A program made the position numbers and the translations under genes. This document shows positions 16,661-25,306 of a stretch of DNA of 64,000 bases, piece after piece. The notes beneath the pieces are model-generated. The model was not told where the DNA came from, ran no database searches, and was given only the letters and a program-made list of their open reading frames with translations. This stretch comes from CAYRGQ01 sp964423925 (GTDB taxonomy: Bacteria > Bacteroidota > Bacteroidia > Sphingobacteriales > Sphingobacteriaceae), in assembly GCA_964423925.1 (NCBI GenBank), contig CAYRGQ010000003.1, positions 106,308-170,307 of the forward strand. Reading direction: 5' to 3'. Positions within the stretch are counted from its first letter, which is position 1; every line of letters begins with the position of its first letter.

Positions 16661-17836
16661 TTATACTAGCCGCTCCACCCGCGTTTTACTCGTCAGATCG
16701 AAGCCTTTGACATCCGTCAGTAGGTTCAGGCCTGGACGCTTTCCTTTTTCCAGCGATCCAAACCGGTCGTCGATCCCTAGCGCCTTCGCACCGTTGATTG
16801 TAGCCCATTTTATGGTTTTTCGGAGGTCCAGCTCATCAAATGCCTCGTGCAGTGCCTTGAGTTCGGACAGGATGCACAGTACATCGTTCGAAGCCAGGCT
16901 ATCCGTACCCAATGCAATCGGGAGCTCGCCTTGCATGAAATTCCTCAACTTTGGCAGAGCTCCCTCGATATATTGGTTCGCCCGGGGGCACAAGCACCAC
17001 GTGACTCGTTTACCCATTCGCTCAAGGTAGAAAATGTCGCGCGAGGACGTGAACGTGTTGTGTACTAGGATAAGCGGGTTGGCCCTCGGCAGATGCGGAA
17101 TTGTGGTTTGCAGCGAGTTTCTGGATTGGGCTTTGAAGTCCGTAATATCAATGCCCAACCGTTTGTAAAAATCGACGAAGCTCCCGGTTTTATACCGGAA
17201 TAGTTTATTTTCTTCGTCGCTTTCTTGGTTGTGGATACTCACCACAACATTTTCTTTATGCTGCATCGCTTCGCGGTACAGGTTGAACAGTGCCTTTGAT
17301 ACGGAATAAGGCGAATGGGGTGTTAGCGATGCCGGGGTGTCCGTAAACTCGCCTGCGACAGTACGAGCCCCTTCTAGCCGGTCCGCGGCTTGTGCGGTGT
17401 CAAACCCCATCACTTCAACGAAGGTATGGTAATGGATGCGGCTTTTCGCCTTGACGGAAGCGCTGATACTGGTGTTGGCATGGTCGCCTACAGCCACAAT
17501 ACCGTTAGCGAACATCGCTTGGTCTGCTTCTAGCATTGCGGCATGAACGGCGTCCTCGTCGGATGCGCGTCCACCCATTACTTGCTCAATAAAGGTAACC
17601 AAGCCCGTTTTCTTGCCGATTTTCCCTTTAAGGTGTGACAATTCGAGGTGGCAATGCGTGTTGACGAAGCCTGGCACCAGGATACCGTGCCTTACGTCAA
17701 TTTCACCTTCGATTTCGATTTCCTCAGGCGCGAAAACCCCCAAGATTTCACCGTTGTCCCCTACTTTTACAACCCCGTTCTTGATCGGCGCGCCCATCAC
17801 GGGAAGCACGTAATCGGCGGAAAAAAACCTATTCAT
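16661..17836 (-). CDS. Amidohydrolase (cytosine/aminofutalosine deaminase-like)
   Basis: A metal-dependent hydrolase of about 391 residues. A short beta-sandwich N terminus leads into the TIM barrel with the first metal motif VPGFVNTHCHLELSHLKGK, a His in VVVSIHNQESDEEN, ILVHNTF and the catalytic Asp in LGTDSLASND. The pattern fits the chlorohydrolase/deaminase branch acting on purine-like or pyrimidine-like rings, with aminofutalosine deaminase as one option; the substrate is not decidable here. A second ATG lies two codons upstream at 17842. Convergent with idi. Confidence 0.85.
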   Translation of the reverse strand: MNRFFSADYVLPVMGAPIKNGVVKVGDNGEILGVFAPEEIEIEGEIDVRHGILVPGFVNTHCHLELSHLKGKIGKKTGLVTFIEQVMGGRASDEDAVHAAMLEADQAMFANGIVAVGDHANTSISASVKAKSRIHYHTFVEVMGFDTAQAADRLEGARTVAGEFTDTPASLTPHSPYSVSKALFNLYREAMQHKENVVVSIHNQESDEENKLFRYKTGSFVDFYKRLGIDITDFKAQSRNSLQTTIPHLPRANPLILVHNTFTSSRDIFYLERMGKRVTWCLCPRANQYIEGALPKLRNFMQGELPIALGTDSLASNDVLCILSELKALHEAFDELDLRKTIKWATINGAKALGIDDRFGSLEKGKRPGLNLLTDVKGFDLTSKTRVERLV

Positions 17837-18064
17837 GGTCATGAAAACACTGTTTCAATCAATTTCAATAATTGTTTCTTCGCTAGGGCCATCTGATGGC
17901 GAGGACCATAATAAAGTGTAAGTCAGCCAAAACGAGCGTTGCGAAAGCGAACACATAATTTTTCGGCAGACCTTTTAGTCAGGTTGATTATGCACTAGCA
18001 AAGCAAAGGTGTTAAAAATTTTATGTTTAAACAAGGGTAAAATTATGTCTATAATAAAAAGCTG

Positions 18065-18072
18065 TATCTTTG
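18065..18072 (+). promoter_or_regulatory. -7 element of rlmN
   Basis: TATCTTTG lies 11 nt before the ATG at 18084. In-frame ATGs at 18009 and 18045 lie upstream of this element, so the promoter argues for the start at 18084. No clear -33 TTG. Confidence 0.5.
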
Positions 18073-18083
18073 TAAGCACACGC

Positions 18084-19130
18084 ATGGGAACGAAGAAGAC
18101 AGATATTCGCAGCTTGAGCTTGACGGCTCTGCAAACACATATGGCGAGCCTAGGCGAAAAGTCATTTCGTGCCAAGCAAGTGTATGCCTGGCTGTGGGAA
18201 AAATCTTGTACGAATTTTGCGGCCATGAGCAACCTGAGCAAGGGGCTTCGTGAGCAGCTTGAGGATCTATTCGTGATTAACGCCGTGCGCGTACACCAGA
18301 CACAGCATAGCGCGGACGGAACCATTAAAAGTACCTTCCAACTACATGACGGACACATCATTGAAGGGGTACTCATTCCGTCGGAAGACCGGATGACCGC
18401 ATGCGTCAGCTCGCAGGTGGGGTGCAGCCTCACCTGTAAATTTTGCGCGACAGGCTATATGGATCGGAAGCGCAATCTGAACGCGGACGAAATTTATGAT
18501 CAAGTTGTGCTCATCGCAAAACAGGCCGAGGAACGTTACGGGAAGCCGCTGACCAATATCGTGTACATGGGCATGGGGGAGCCCTTGCTTAACTATGCTC
18601 AGGTCCTTCGTTCGATCGAACGTATCACCGCACCTGACGGCCTCAATATGGCTTCCAGACGTATTACCGTATCGACGGCCGGGATTGCTAAAATGATTAA
18701 AAAGCTGGGTGACGATCAAGTCAAGTTCAACCTAGCCCTCTCCCTGCACGCGGCCAATGATGCCAAGCGCAACGAGATTATGCCGATTAATGAGCAGAAC
18801 TCGTTAGCTGCCCTAGCGGAATCGCTCAAGTACTTTTTCGCCAAGACGAAAAATCCCGTTACCTACGAGTATATCGTATTCCACGGCGTGAACGATGGCT
18901 TGGAAGATGCACGCGAGCTCGCTTCGTTTTGTAAGCACCTGCCCTGCAAGGTGAATATCATCGAATACAACCCAATTGCTTTTGCCGACTTTGTGAATGC
19001 GGCCGAAGATAAAATCGATCGATTTGCGGAGTTCCTTCGCAAAGAGGGGATCATAACCAATGTAAGGCGCAGCCGAGGCAAGGATATCGATGCGGCGTGC
19101 GGCCAATTAGCCGTAAAACAAGAAGCGTAA
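18084..19130 (+). CDS. rlmN: Dual-specificity 23S rRNA/tRNA adenine C2-methyltransferase
   Basis: Radical SAM enzyme methylating A2503 of 23S rRNA and A37 of some tRNAs. The 348-residue form starts MGTKKTDIRSLSLT; the N-terminal helical RNA-binding domain includes GEKSFRAKQVYAWLW. The iron-sulfur motif is CSLTCKFCATG (CxxxCxxC), followed by NIVYMGMGEPLLNY, and the methyl-carrying Cys pair is completed by the C-terminal DAACGQLA. Longer reading upstream to 18009 adds 25 residues that precede the promoter and do not fit the family. Confidence 0.96.
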   Translation: MGTKKTDIRSLSLTALQTHMASLGEKSFRAKQVYAWLWEKSCTNFAAMSNLSKGLREQLEDLFVINAVRVHQTQHSADGTIKSTFQLHDGHIIEGVLIPSEDRMTACVSSQVGCSLTCKFCATGYMDRKRNLNADEIYDQVVLIAKQAEERYGKPLTNIVYMGMGEPLLNYAQVLRSIERITAPDGLNMASRRITVSTAGIAKMIKKLGDDQVKFNLALSLHAANDAKRNEIMPINEQNSLAALAESLKYFFAKTKNPVTYEYIVFHGVNDGLEDARELASFCKHLPCKVNIIEYNPIAFADFVNAAEDKIDRFAEFLRKEGIITNVRRSRGKDIDAACGQLAVKQEA

Positions 19131-19164
19131 AACATCGCATCGCTCCCGCTAGGCTTACAACTTC

Positions 19165-19869
19165 GTGATCATGAAATTGGCCGACTATACCCGTGGGCTT
19201 TCCAATCTGTTTTTCCCTAAAACCTGTACGGGATGTGACCAACCCCTGGGTAGCCACGAGGATTTGGTGTGCACGGACTGCTGGTATCACATGCCCTACA
19301 CGGATTTTCACCTCCAAGCGGATAACGATACGGCACGGCAACTGTGGGGCAGGGTGAACGTGGAGGCGGCTGCCTCGTTCTTGTTTTTTCGGGAGGCTTC
19401 GCGCGTGCAGCGGATCATGCACCACTTCAAGTATCGGAACACGCCAAGAATAGGCATACTTATGGGACTTCGCTATGGCGAGGTGCTCCGCAATGTCCAT
19501 GGCTTTGGGACGGTCGATATCGTCGTACCCGTGCCGCTCCATCCCAAAAAGATGCGCAAGCGGGGATACAATCAAAGCGCCTATTTCGCGGAAGGGATAG
19601 CACAGTGCTTCGGTAAGCCGATGCTGCCGCAGGGGTTGTCTCGAAAGACGGCGGGCGACAGCCAAACACATAAGTCGCGATATGAGCGCTATCAAAACAT
19701 GCAAGACACGTTTCAAGTCACGGACCCTGGCGTGTTGGTCCATCAGCACGTGTTGCTCGTGGATGACGTCTTGACGACGGGCGCTACCATCGAAGCGTGC
19801 GCGCAGGCGCTGCTCGAATGCGAAGGAGTCCGCGTCAGCGTGGCGACGATTGCCCGCGCGGTATCATGA
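19165..19869 (+). CDS. ComF-family phosphoribosyltransferase-like protein
   Basis: A protein of 234 residues. A zinc-ribbon-like N terminus (FFPKTCTGCDQPLG then LVCTDCWYHM, two CxxC pairs) precedes a type I phosphoribosyltransferase domain ending in the PRPP-binding loop VLLVDDVLTTGATIEAC. In naturally transformable bacteria ComF works in DNA uptake; in others the role is unclear. A second ATG two codons in (19171) is equally likely. It lies 34 nt after rlmN. Confidence 0.9.
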   Translation: MIMKLADYTRGLSNLFFPKTCTGCDQPLGSHEDLVCTDCWYHMPYTDFHLQADNDTARQLWGRVNVEAAASFLFFREASRVQRIMHHFKYRNTPRIGILMGLRYGEVLRNVHGFGTVDIVVPVPLHPKKMRKRGYNQSAYFAEGIAQCFGKPMLPQGLSRKTAGDSQTHKSRYERYQNMQDTFQVTDPGVLVHQHVLLVDDVLTTGATIEACAQALLECEGVRVSVATIARAVS

Positions 19870-19961
19870 GCTCCACCTGGCGGCATTGACGCTCGTTCGA
19901 AAGGGTTCTACTCGCGGAAAACACGGCTCGACCCCATCTTGCGGACTAAAAAAGGTAACCT

Positions 19962-20654
19962 ATGCGCACGTTTGTACTACTCATTATCTCATTATTAATC
20001 GGGGCAGAAATCATGGGACAAGATTATCGCATATTGCGGCAACGTATGGTAGAATCGCAGCTTGCCGGCCGCGGGATTAGCGACCAGCATACGCTCGAAG
20101 CTATGCGTAAGGTGGAACGTCACCGCTTTGTGCCCGAAGCGCAGCGCCGCCGCGCCTATGAAGATACGCCACTCCCCATTTGGCACGGGCAGACTATCTC
20201 CCAGCCCTATATGGTGGCGTTGATGACCGAACTGCTCGCACCTAGGTCTGGGCAACGCGTGTTGGAAATCGGCGCAGGCTCTGGCTATCAGGCCGCCGTA
20301 CTGGCGGAGATTGTCGACTCGGTGTACACCATTGAAATCGTGAGCGCTTTGGCGGAACGTACGCGTGAGCTGATGCGCGACCTCGGGTATGCCAATATCC
20401 AGGTTATCACGGGCGACGGCTACGCTGGATTGCCCGATAAGGCCCCATTCGATGCCATTATCGTTACTGCAGCGCCGGAGGAAATTCCGCAGCCGCTGCT
20501 AGATCAGCTCAAGGAGGGTGGAAAAATGATCATCCCCATCGGCAAGCAGACCGATATACAGGACCTGATATTGATCGAAAAGAAGAATGGTCAATTCACG
20601 CAAAAATCGGTCTCACAAGTGCGCTTCGTGCCCTTCACGAGGCAGTTACGCTAG
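19962..20654 (+). CDS. pcm: Protein-L-isoaspartate O-methyltransferase, exported form
   Basis: Repairs isoaspartyl damage by SAM-dependent methylation. The 230 residues contain RMVESQLAGRGISD, the family motif ERHRFVPEAQRRRAYEDTPLPI, the SAM-binding loop VLEIGAGSGYQAAVLAEI and DAIIVTAAPEEIPQPLLDQL. An N-terminal hydrophobic segment (MRTFVLLIISLLIGAEIMGQ) looks like a signal peptide, which points to the periplasm, unlike the cytoplasmic E. coli enzyme. Follows comF by about 90 nt. Confidence 0.92.
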   Translation: MRTFVLLIISLLIGAEIMGQDYRILRQRMVESQLAGRGISDQHTLEAMRKVERHRFVPEAQRRRAYEDTPLPIWHGQTISQPYMVALMTELLAPRSGQRVLEIGAGSGYQAAVLAEIVDSVYTIEIVSALAERTRELMRDLGYANIQVITGDGYAGLPDKAPFDAIIVTAAPEEIPQPLLDQLKEGGKMIIPIGKQTDIQDLILIEKKNGQFTQKSVSQVRFVPFTRQLR

Positions 20655-20821
20655 CCGTTCCGAAAATTGGTGTCCCAGCTTACCCATAAGAGAAATATTG
20701 GTGTCCTGTGGTTCGAAACACCACTAAGAGCGCATAGCTGCGTGTGCCGCAGTTTGCACACTTAGTTTAAGCGCCAGCCATCAGCTTTTACGGCTGACGA
20801 ACCTCTTGGCAGTACCGCTCG

Positions 20822-21757
20822 TTATTTTGTTTTGCCGGGCTGTGCGAGTTGCTTACGGATATGGGCTAATATGTTATCCGTAGCATGCGGCTCGAACCAT
20901 GCCGTTTCCTCGCGTCTTCTGAACCAAGTTAGCTGGCGCTTGGCAAAGCGTCGGGTGTTCTGTTTAATGCGTTCAACGGCCGTCTCCAACGACGTTTTTC
21001 CATCAAAATAATCAAATAGTTCCGTGTATCCCACCGTCAGCAACGGTGGACGGTTTCTGAAGGGATACAAGGCTTTGGCTTCATCGAGTAGGCCGCTCTC
21101 CATCATTTGGTCCACGCGACGGTTGATGCGTTCGTATACGGTCGCTCGTTCGGCGTTCAACCCGATAAAAATCGTTCGGAACGGCCGTTTAGCCAAGTCT
21201 CGCTGGCGAAACGAAGAGAAGGGCTTGCCGGTACTTTCGTAGACCTCCAACGCACGGATGACGCGTTGGCTGTTGTCTATGTCGACTTCGGCGTAGTAAA
21301 TCGGATCTACCTCTCGCAGCCGCTCCTGTAGCGCTTCCAAACCCGCTTCTTTGTGCCAGGCGTTGAGTCGATCGCGTACGCCAGGCTGAGGCTTGGGCAG
21401 CTGGTCTAGACCCACGCATACGGCATCCACAAACAATCCCGAACCGCCGACCAAGACGACTTGGTCGCGCTCGGCGAAAAGTACCTCCAACACCTTTAGG
21501 GCGTCTTGTTCGTAGTCTCCCGCTGAGTAATCATCATGGATACTCAGGGTATCGATAAAATAATGGGGTACGGCAGCGCGCTCGGATGGCGACGGTTTCG
21601 CTGTGCCAATTGACATCTCGCGGTAAAACTGCCTGGAGTCGGCCGAAAGGACCACCGTATTAAGCGCCTGGGAAACGGCGATGGCCATGGTGGTTTTGCC
21701 GACGGCGGTGGGACCGACAATAACGATGAGCGTCTTTTCAGATTCGGGACCTAGCAT
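20822..21757 (-). CDS. miaA: tRNA dimethylallyltransferase
   Basis: Adds a dimethylallyl group from DMAPP to N6 of A37 in tRNAs reading U-starting codons. Around 311 residues: P-loop IVGPTAVGKTTMAIAV, then LSADSRQFYREMSIGTAKP with the catalytic Asp and Thr, LVGGSGLFVDAV, and the C-terminal TKRQLTWFRR-like motif here as FAKRQLTWFRRREE. The ATG five codons upstream at 21772 is also possible. Downstream of the 21784 gene by about 26 nt and read in the same direction. Confidence 0.96.
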   Translation of the reverse strand: MLGPESEKTLIVIVGPTAVGKTTMAIAVSQALNTVVLSADSRQFYREMSIGTAKPSPSERAAVPHYFIDTLSIHDDYSAGDYEQDALKVLEVLFAERDQVVLVGGSGLFVDAVCVGLDQLPKPQPGVRDRLNAWHKEAGLEALQERLREVDPIYYAEVDIDNSQRVIRALEVYESTGKPFSSFRQRDLAKRPFRTIFIGLNAERATVYERINRRVDQMMESGLLDEAKALYPFRNRPPLLTVGYTELFDYFDGKTSLETAVERIKQNTRRFAKRQLTWFRRREETAWFEPHATDNILAHIRKQLAQPGKTK

Positions 21758-21783
21758 GCGACCTGACAGCAAGGGGCGAGTGC

Positions 21784-22371
21784 CTAGTACTCGTCTTCGA
21801 AGCCCGGCTGATCGTCCGCTTCTTCGGGTCCACCGCCTTGTTCTTCCTCGTCGAGCAAGTCAAAGTCCTCAGTTTCGTCAATGCCATATTCCGTTTCGTT
21901 CAGGAAGTCGTAGTCGTCCGTATCCTTTTTGCCGGAATCCTCCGTGGGGATGACGGCGGCGCCCAGAGGTTTGGGTGCCTGTCCTACGCTTTTGAATAGT
22001 GCGGGGTATACTTTCCCCTCTTCTTCCTTAAGAATTTTGATGAGCTGCACATGCATGTCGAACGGCCTATCAAAATTGTAGGTATAGTAGAATTTCTGGT
22101 GTGGGTCGTCTATAAATCGGCTGAGCCGGGCATTCTCCATTAGCACGACGCCGCGTTCTGCTTTGCGCGCATCGGGCAAATAGGCGATTTCTTCACCTTT
22201 TTTCCAGTGGTCATTGCTGACATAAAACGATGAGGACACGTCCGGGTTGTAACCCGTGGAAGCATGAAGCGCCTGGTGCAAGTCTAGGAATGTCTGTTTG
22301 GACAAAACGTCAATATCGCGGGTGATATCGTCGTAGTCCTCAAATGAAATCCGAAATCTGTAAATAGCCAT
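21784..22371 (-). CDS. pRiA4b ORF-3-like domain protein
   Basis: A 195-residue soluble protein. Residues 1-130 (MAIYRFRISFEDYDDITRDIDVLSKQTFLDLHQALHASTGY, then ASSFYVSNDHW and KFYYTYNFDRPF-type segments) resemble the plasmid pRiA4b ORF-3 domain, a small fold of unknown function named after an Agrobacterium plasmid gene. The last 60 residues are very acidic (runs of D and E) and probably disordered. It sits between cca and miaA, so a link to RNA metabolism is possible but only by position. Confidence 0.7.
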   Translation of the reverse strand: MAIYRFRISFEDYDDITRDIDVLSKQTFLDLHQALHASTGYNPDVSSSFYVSNDHWKKGEEIAYLPDARKAERGVVLMENARLSRFIDDPHQKFYYTYNFDRPFDMHVQLIKILKEEEGKVYPALFKSVGQAPKPLGAAVIPTEDSGKKDTDDYDFLNETEYGIDETEDFDLLDEEEQGGGPEEADDQPGFEDEY

Positions 22372-22487
22372 GACTATGTTCTTTTCGTCAGCAGTCTTAT
22401 GAAACGGGTGAGCACGGATTTTCCGGACGCCTCCCCAATTTCACTGCATAGATAACTAATTGTCTCTGCTTAATCAAGGGGTTGCGG

Positions 22488-23906
22488 TCAACTGTTATTT
22501 TCCACCGCTTGGCGGAGTCCGAGCCTCGCGCCTTCGGCAAGCATAAACGTATATGCCTCCTGCCGATCGTTGGGGATCTCCCCTTCCAAAATCGCTTCCC
22601 GGATGGCATTTTTTATGATGCCGATTTCGCGCCCGGGCGACAATCCGAAGGCCTGCATGATGTCTTCGCCCGATATGGGCGGCTGCCAATTGCGGATGCG
22701 ATCCCGGTCCTCTACGTCCTTGAGCTTCTGTTTGACCAATTCGAAGTTCTCGCGGTATTTTTTCTTCTTGTAATCGTTTTTGGTAGTGACGTCCGCATGG
22801 CACAAGGTCATCAGGTCGTCGATGTCATCGCCCGCCTCGAAGAGCAAGCGGCGGACGGCAGAGTCGGTGACGATGTCTTTGGCTAAAACAATCGGGCGTA
22901 AATGGAGCGCCACAAGCTTTTGCACGTACTTCATCCGGTCATTGAGGGGCAGCTTAAGCGCCGTGAAAATCCGGGGAACCATGCGTGCTCCTTTATCTTC
23001 ATGCCCGTGGAACGTCCAGCCATGCTTCTTGTCGAAACGCTTTGTCGCGGGCTTCGCAATGTCATGCATGATGGCCGCCCAGCGGAGCCACAGATCCCCG
23101 CCCAATGCAGCGACGTTGTCCAGCACTTCCAACGTATGGTAGAAGTTGTCTTTATGGGCTTTCCCCTGTACCACTTCCACCCCGTGCAACGCAGCCATTT
23201 CCGGAAAAATAAGGTGCAGCAACTCCGTGTCGAACAGCAGTTTGAAGCCGATTGAGGGTTTTTCGGAGAGGACAATCTTGTTCAGTTCGTCGATAATCCG
23301 CTCCTTGGAAATAATTTTGATGCGATGCCGGTTCGCGGCGATCGCCTGGATGGCCAGCGCATCGATACGGAAGTGGAGTTGCGCGGCAAACCTAATGGCG
23401 CGCATCATGCGAAGGGGGTCGTCCGAGAAGGTCACATCGGGATCTAACGGCGTGCGGATTGTACGCAGGCGGATGTCTTCAAGCCCGCCAAAGGGATCCA
23501 CAAGGGTACCGAAGTCTTCGGCGTTGAGGGAAATAGCCAGCGCGTTGATGGTAAAATCCCGTCGGTTTTGGTCATCCTCGAGGGAGCCGTCCTCCACGAT
23601 AGGTTTACGGGATTCGGCCCGGTAGGATTCGCGCCGTGCGCCAACGAATTCGATGTTGAGACCCTCGTGAAGGAGCATCGCCGTCCCGAAATTCTTGTAA
23701 ACCGTCACCTTGGTGTCCAAAGCTTGGCCTACGGTACGGGCAAACTCAATGCCACTGCCCACCACCACGATGTCAATGTCATTGTTGAAATCGCGTTCCA
23801 TAATCTTATCCCGGACATATCCGCCGACGACGTAGCAGGGTGTTTGCTGCTGTTTGGCCAGGGAGCTTATCGTTTTTAGCACAGGATGTTGGGTCAAATC
23901 AATCAT
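22488..23906 (-). CDS. CCA tRNA nucleotidyltransferase / poly(A) polymerase family with HD domain
   Basis: A 472-residue class II nucleotidyltransferase. The catalytic head has VVGGYVRDKIMERDFNNDIDIVVVG (GG-motif plus DxD in NDIDIV), then RRDFTINALAISL and the base-recognition region DPLRMMRAIRFAAQL. A C-terminal HD domain is visible in WAAIMHDIAKPATKRFD and TFHGHEDKGARM. It probably adds or repairs the CCA end of tRNAs; poly(A) addition is the alternative within this family. Confidence 0.92.
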   Translation of the reverse strand: MIDLTQHPVLKTISSLAKQQQTPCYVVGGYVRDKIMERDFNNDIDIVVVGSGIEFARTVGQALDTKVTVYKNFGTAMLLHEGLNIEFVGARRESYRAESRKPIVEDGSLEDDQNRRDFTINALAISLNAEDFGTLVDPFGGLEDIRLRTIRTPLDPDVTFSDDPLRMMRAIRFAAQLHFRIDALAIQAIAANRHRIKIISKERIIDELNKIVLSEKPSIGFKLLFDTELLHLIFPEMAALHGVEVVQGKAHKDNFYHTLEVLDNVAALGGDLWLRWAAIMHDIAKPATKRFDKKHGWTFHGHEDKGARMVPRIFTALKLPLNDRMKYVQKLVALHLRPIVLAKDIVTDSAVRRLLFEAGDDIDDLMTLCHADVTTKNDYKKKKYRENFELVKQKLKDVEDRDRIRNWQPPISGEDIMQAFGLSPGREIGIIKNAIREAILEGEIPNDRQEAYTFMLAEGARLGLRQAVENNS

Positions 23907-24023
23907 GGCGCGTATCAGGTGGCAGCGTTTCTTTTGTTAGGCAAAAATACGGATTTGGCACGAATTACCGGGCATGCGGCCACAAGCCTGCGGATGAGGG
24001 GTTCAGGATGGCGTCGGCTGTTT

Positions 24024-25079
24024 TTAGTCGCGGTCGCGCGATAATTTTCTGAGCGGAAGCTGGTTTTTGATTAATTCCTGCTGTTCGTTACGCCGTTTAT
24101 AAATGTGCAGCGCCGCAAAGATGGCCTCCAATAGGGAAGTTTCGGAGGCTGCGTTTTTTCCGGCGATGTCATAGCCCGTACCATGGTCGGGCGATGTGCG
24201 TACTATTGGGAGCCCGGCGGTGAAGTTGACTCCACCGCGCGCCGCAATATGCTTGAAAGGAATAAGGCCCTGATCGTGATACATAGCGAGGACGCCATCA
24301 AATTTGGTGTAGGTCGTGTCGGCAAAAAATCCGTCAGCCGCGTACGGACCGAAGCAGAAAATGCCCTCCTCTTTGGCCTTTTTGATGGCAGGAATGATGA
24401 TGGATTCATCTTCCGAGCCGATGAGGCCATTGTCGCCAGCATGCGGGTTGAGGCCCAATACGGCAATCTTTGGTCTCTGGATCCAGAAATCTTGCTTAAG
24501 CGAGCTGTTCATCAGGCGTAGCTTTTGCAGGATTTTCTCTTCTGTTACCTGCTGGGCAACGTCTTTAACCGGAATGTGCCCCGTGACCACGCCTACGCGG
24601 AGCCCATCACCGATCATGAACATCAGCACGTCCGGAGCGTCGCAGCGTGATTGCAAGTATTCGGTGTGGCCCGGAAAATTAAAACCCTCTTGTTGTATGT
24701 TGTTTTTATTGATTGGAGCTGTCACCAGCACGTCAATATGGCCCGCAAGCAGGTCGTCGGTGGCGCGTTGCAGCGACAAAAACGCGTATTTGCCCCCTTC
24801 TTCGGTTTGTTGGCCCAGCTCTATCTTAGCCTCTTCTTGCCAGCAGTTGATCATGTTGGGGCGCTTGTCATGGGCACGGTCCGGACTATTGATCACGTTG
24901 AAGCTAAAGTCGCTGATGCCCATCGTTTTGCGGTGAAAGGACGCCACTTTCGTGTTTCCGTAAACGATGGGGGTAAAATATTGGAAAATGTTGGGGTTCG
25001 ACAGGGCCTTGATAACCACTTCCATGCCTATCCCATTAATGTCACCTATTGAAATGCCTACTTTTAGCTTCTCACTCAT
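24024..25079 (-). CDS. pdxA: 4-hydroxythreonine-4-phosphate dehydrogenase
   Basis: NAD-dependent step in the DXP-dependent pathway to pyridoxal phosphate. At 351 residues it is of normal length. Visible family motifs are ISIGDINGIGMEV at the N terminus, VTAPINKNNI, FPGHTEYL with a metal-site His, LGLNPHAGDNG and the C-terminal MYHDQGLIPFKH and RTSPDHGTGYDIAGK, which carry further metal and substrate residues. It stands alone between cca and the divergent S9 peptidase. Confidence 0.96.
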   Translation of the reverse strand: MSEKLKVGISIGDINGIGMEVVIKALSNPNIFQYFTPIVYGNTKVASFHRKTMGISDFSFNVINSPDRAHDKRPNMINCWQEEAKIELGQQTEEGGKYAFLSLQRATDDLLAGHIDVLVTAPINKNNIQQEGFNFPGHTEYLQSRCDAPDVLMFMIGDGLRVGVVTGHIPVKDVAQQVTEEKILQKLRLMNSSLKQDFWIQRPKIAVLGLNPHAGDNGLIGSEDESIIIPAIKKAKEEGIFCFGPYAADGFFADTTYTKFDGVLAMYHDQGLIPFKHIAARGGVNFTAGLPIVRTSPDHGTGYDIAGKNAASETSLLEAIFAALHIYKRRNEQQELIKNQLPLRKLSRDRD

Positions 25080-25271
25080 AATGCTGTTGCCATCTTAGTC
25101 TCCCAAAAGTATGAAATTATTTTATACGAATGCGTGGCGGATCAGATTCGGGCAAGTACATACAATTAGGGCCAGCGGGAAATCACGTCACGCTTTCATC
25201 GGCGGCTAGGGCTATGATCTGGCAGGGCTTCCCCGGGGAAACCAATCCCGCCCGACCTGACAAAATCTTCT

Positions 25272-25279
25272 TATTTTTG
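25272..25279 (+). promoter_or_regulatory. Probable -7 element of the S9 peptidase gene
   Basis: TATTTTTG fits TAnnTTTG and lies 27 nt before the ATG at 25307. Its location downstream of the longer ORF's first ATG (25130) supports the shorter start. No clear -33. Confidence 0.4.
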
Positions 25280-25306
25280 GTGCACGTATCCATTAGTCTC
25301 CGCATC

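Noticed and set aside
25130..25306. N-terminal extension of the S9 peptidase ORF
   Set aside because: The extension would bury the signal peptide and lies upstream of the -7 element at 25272.
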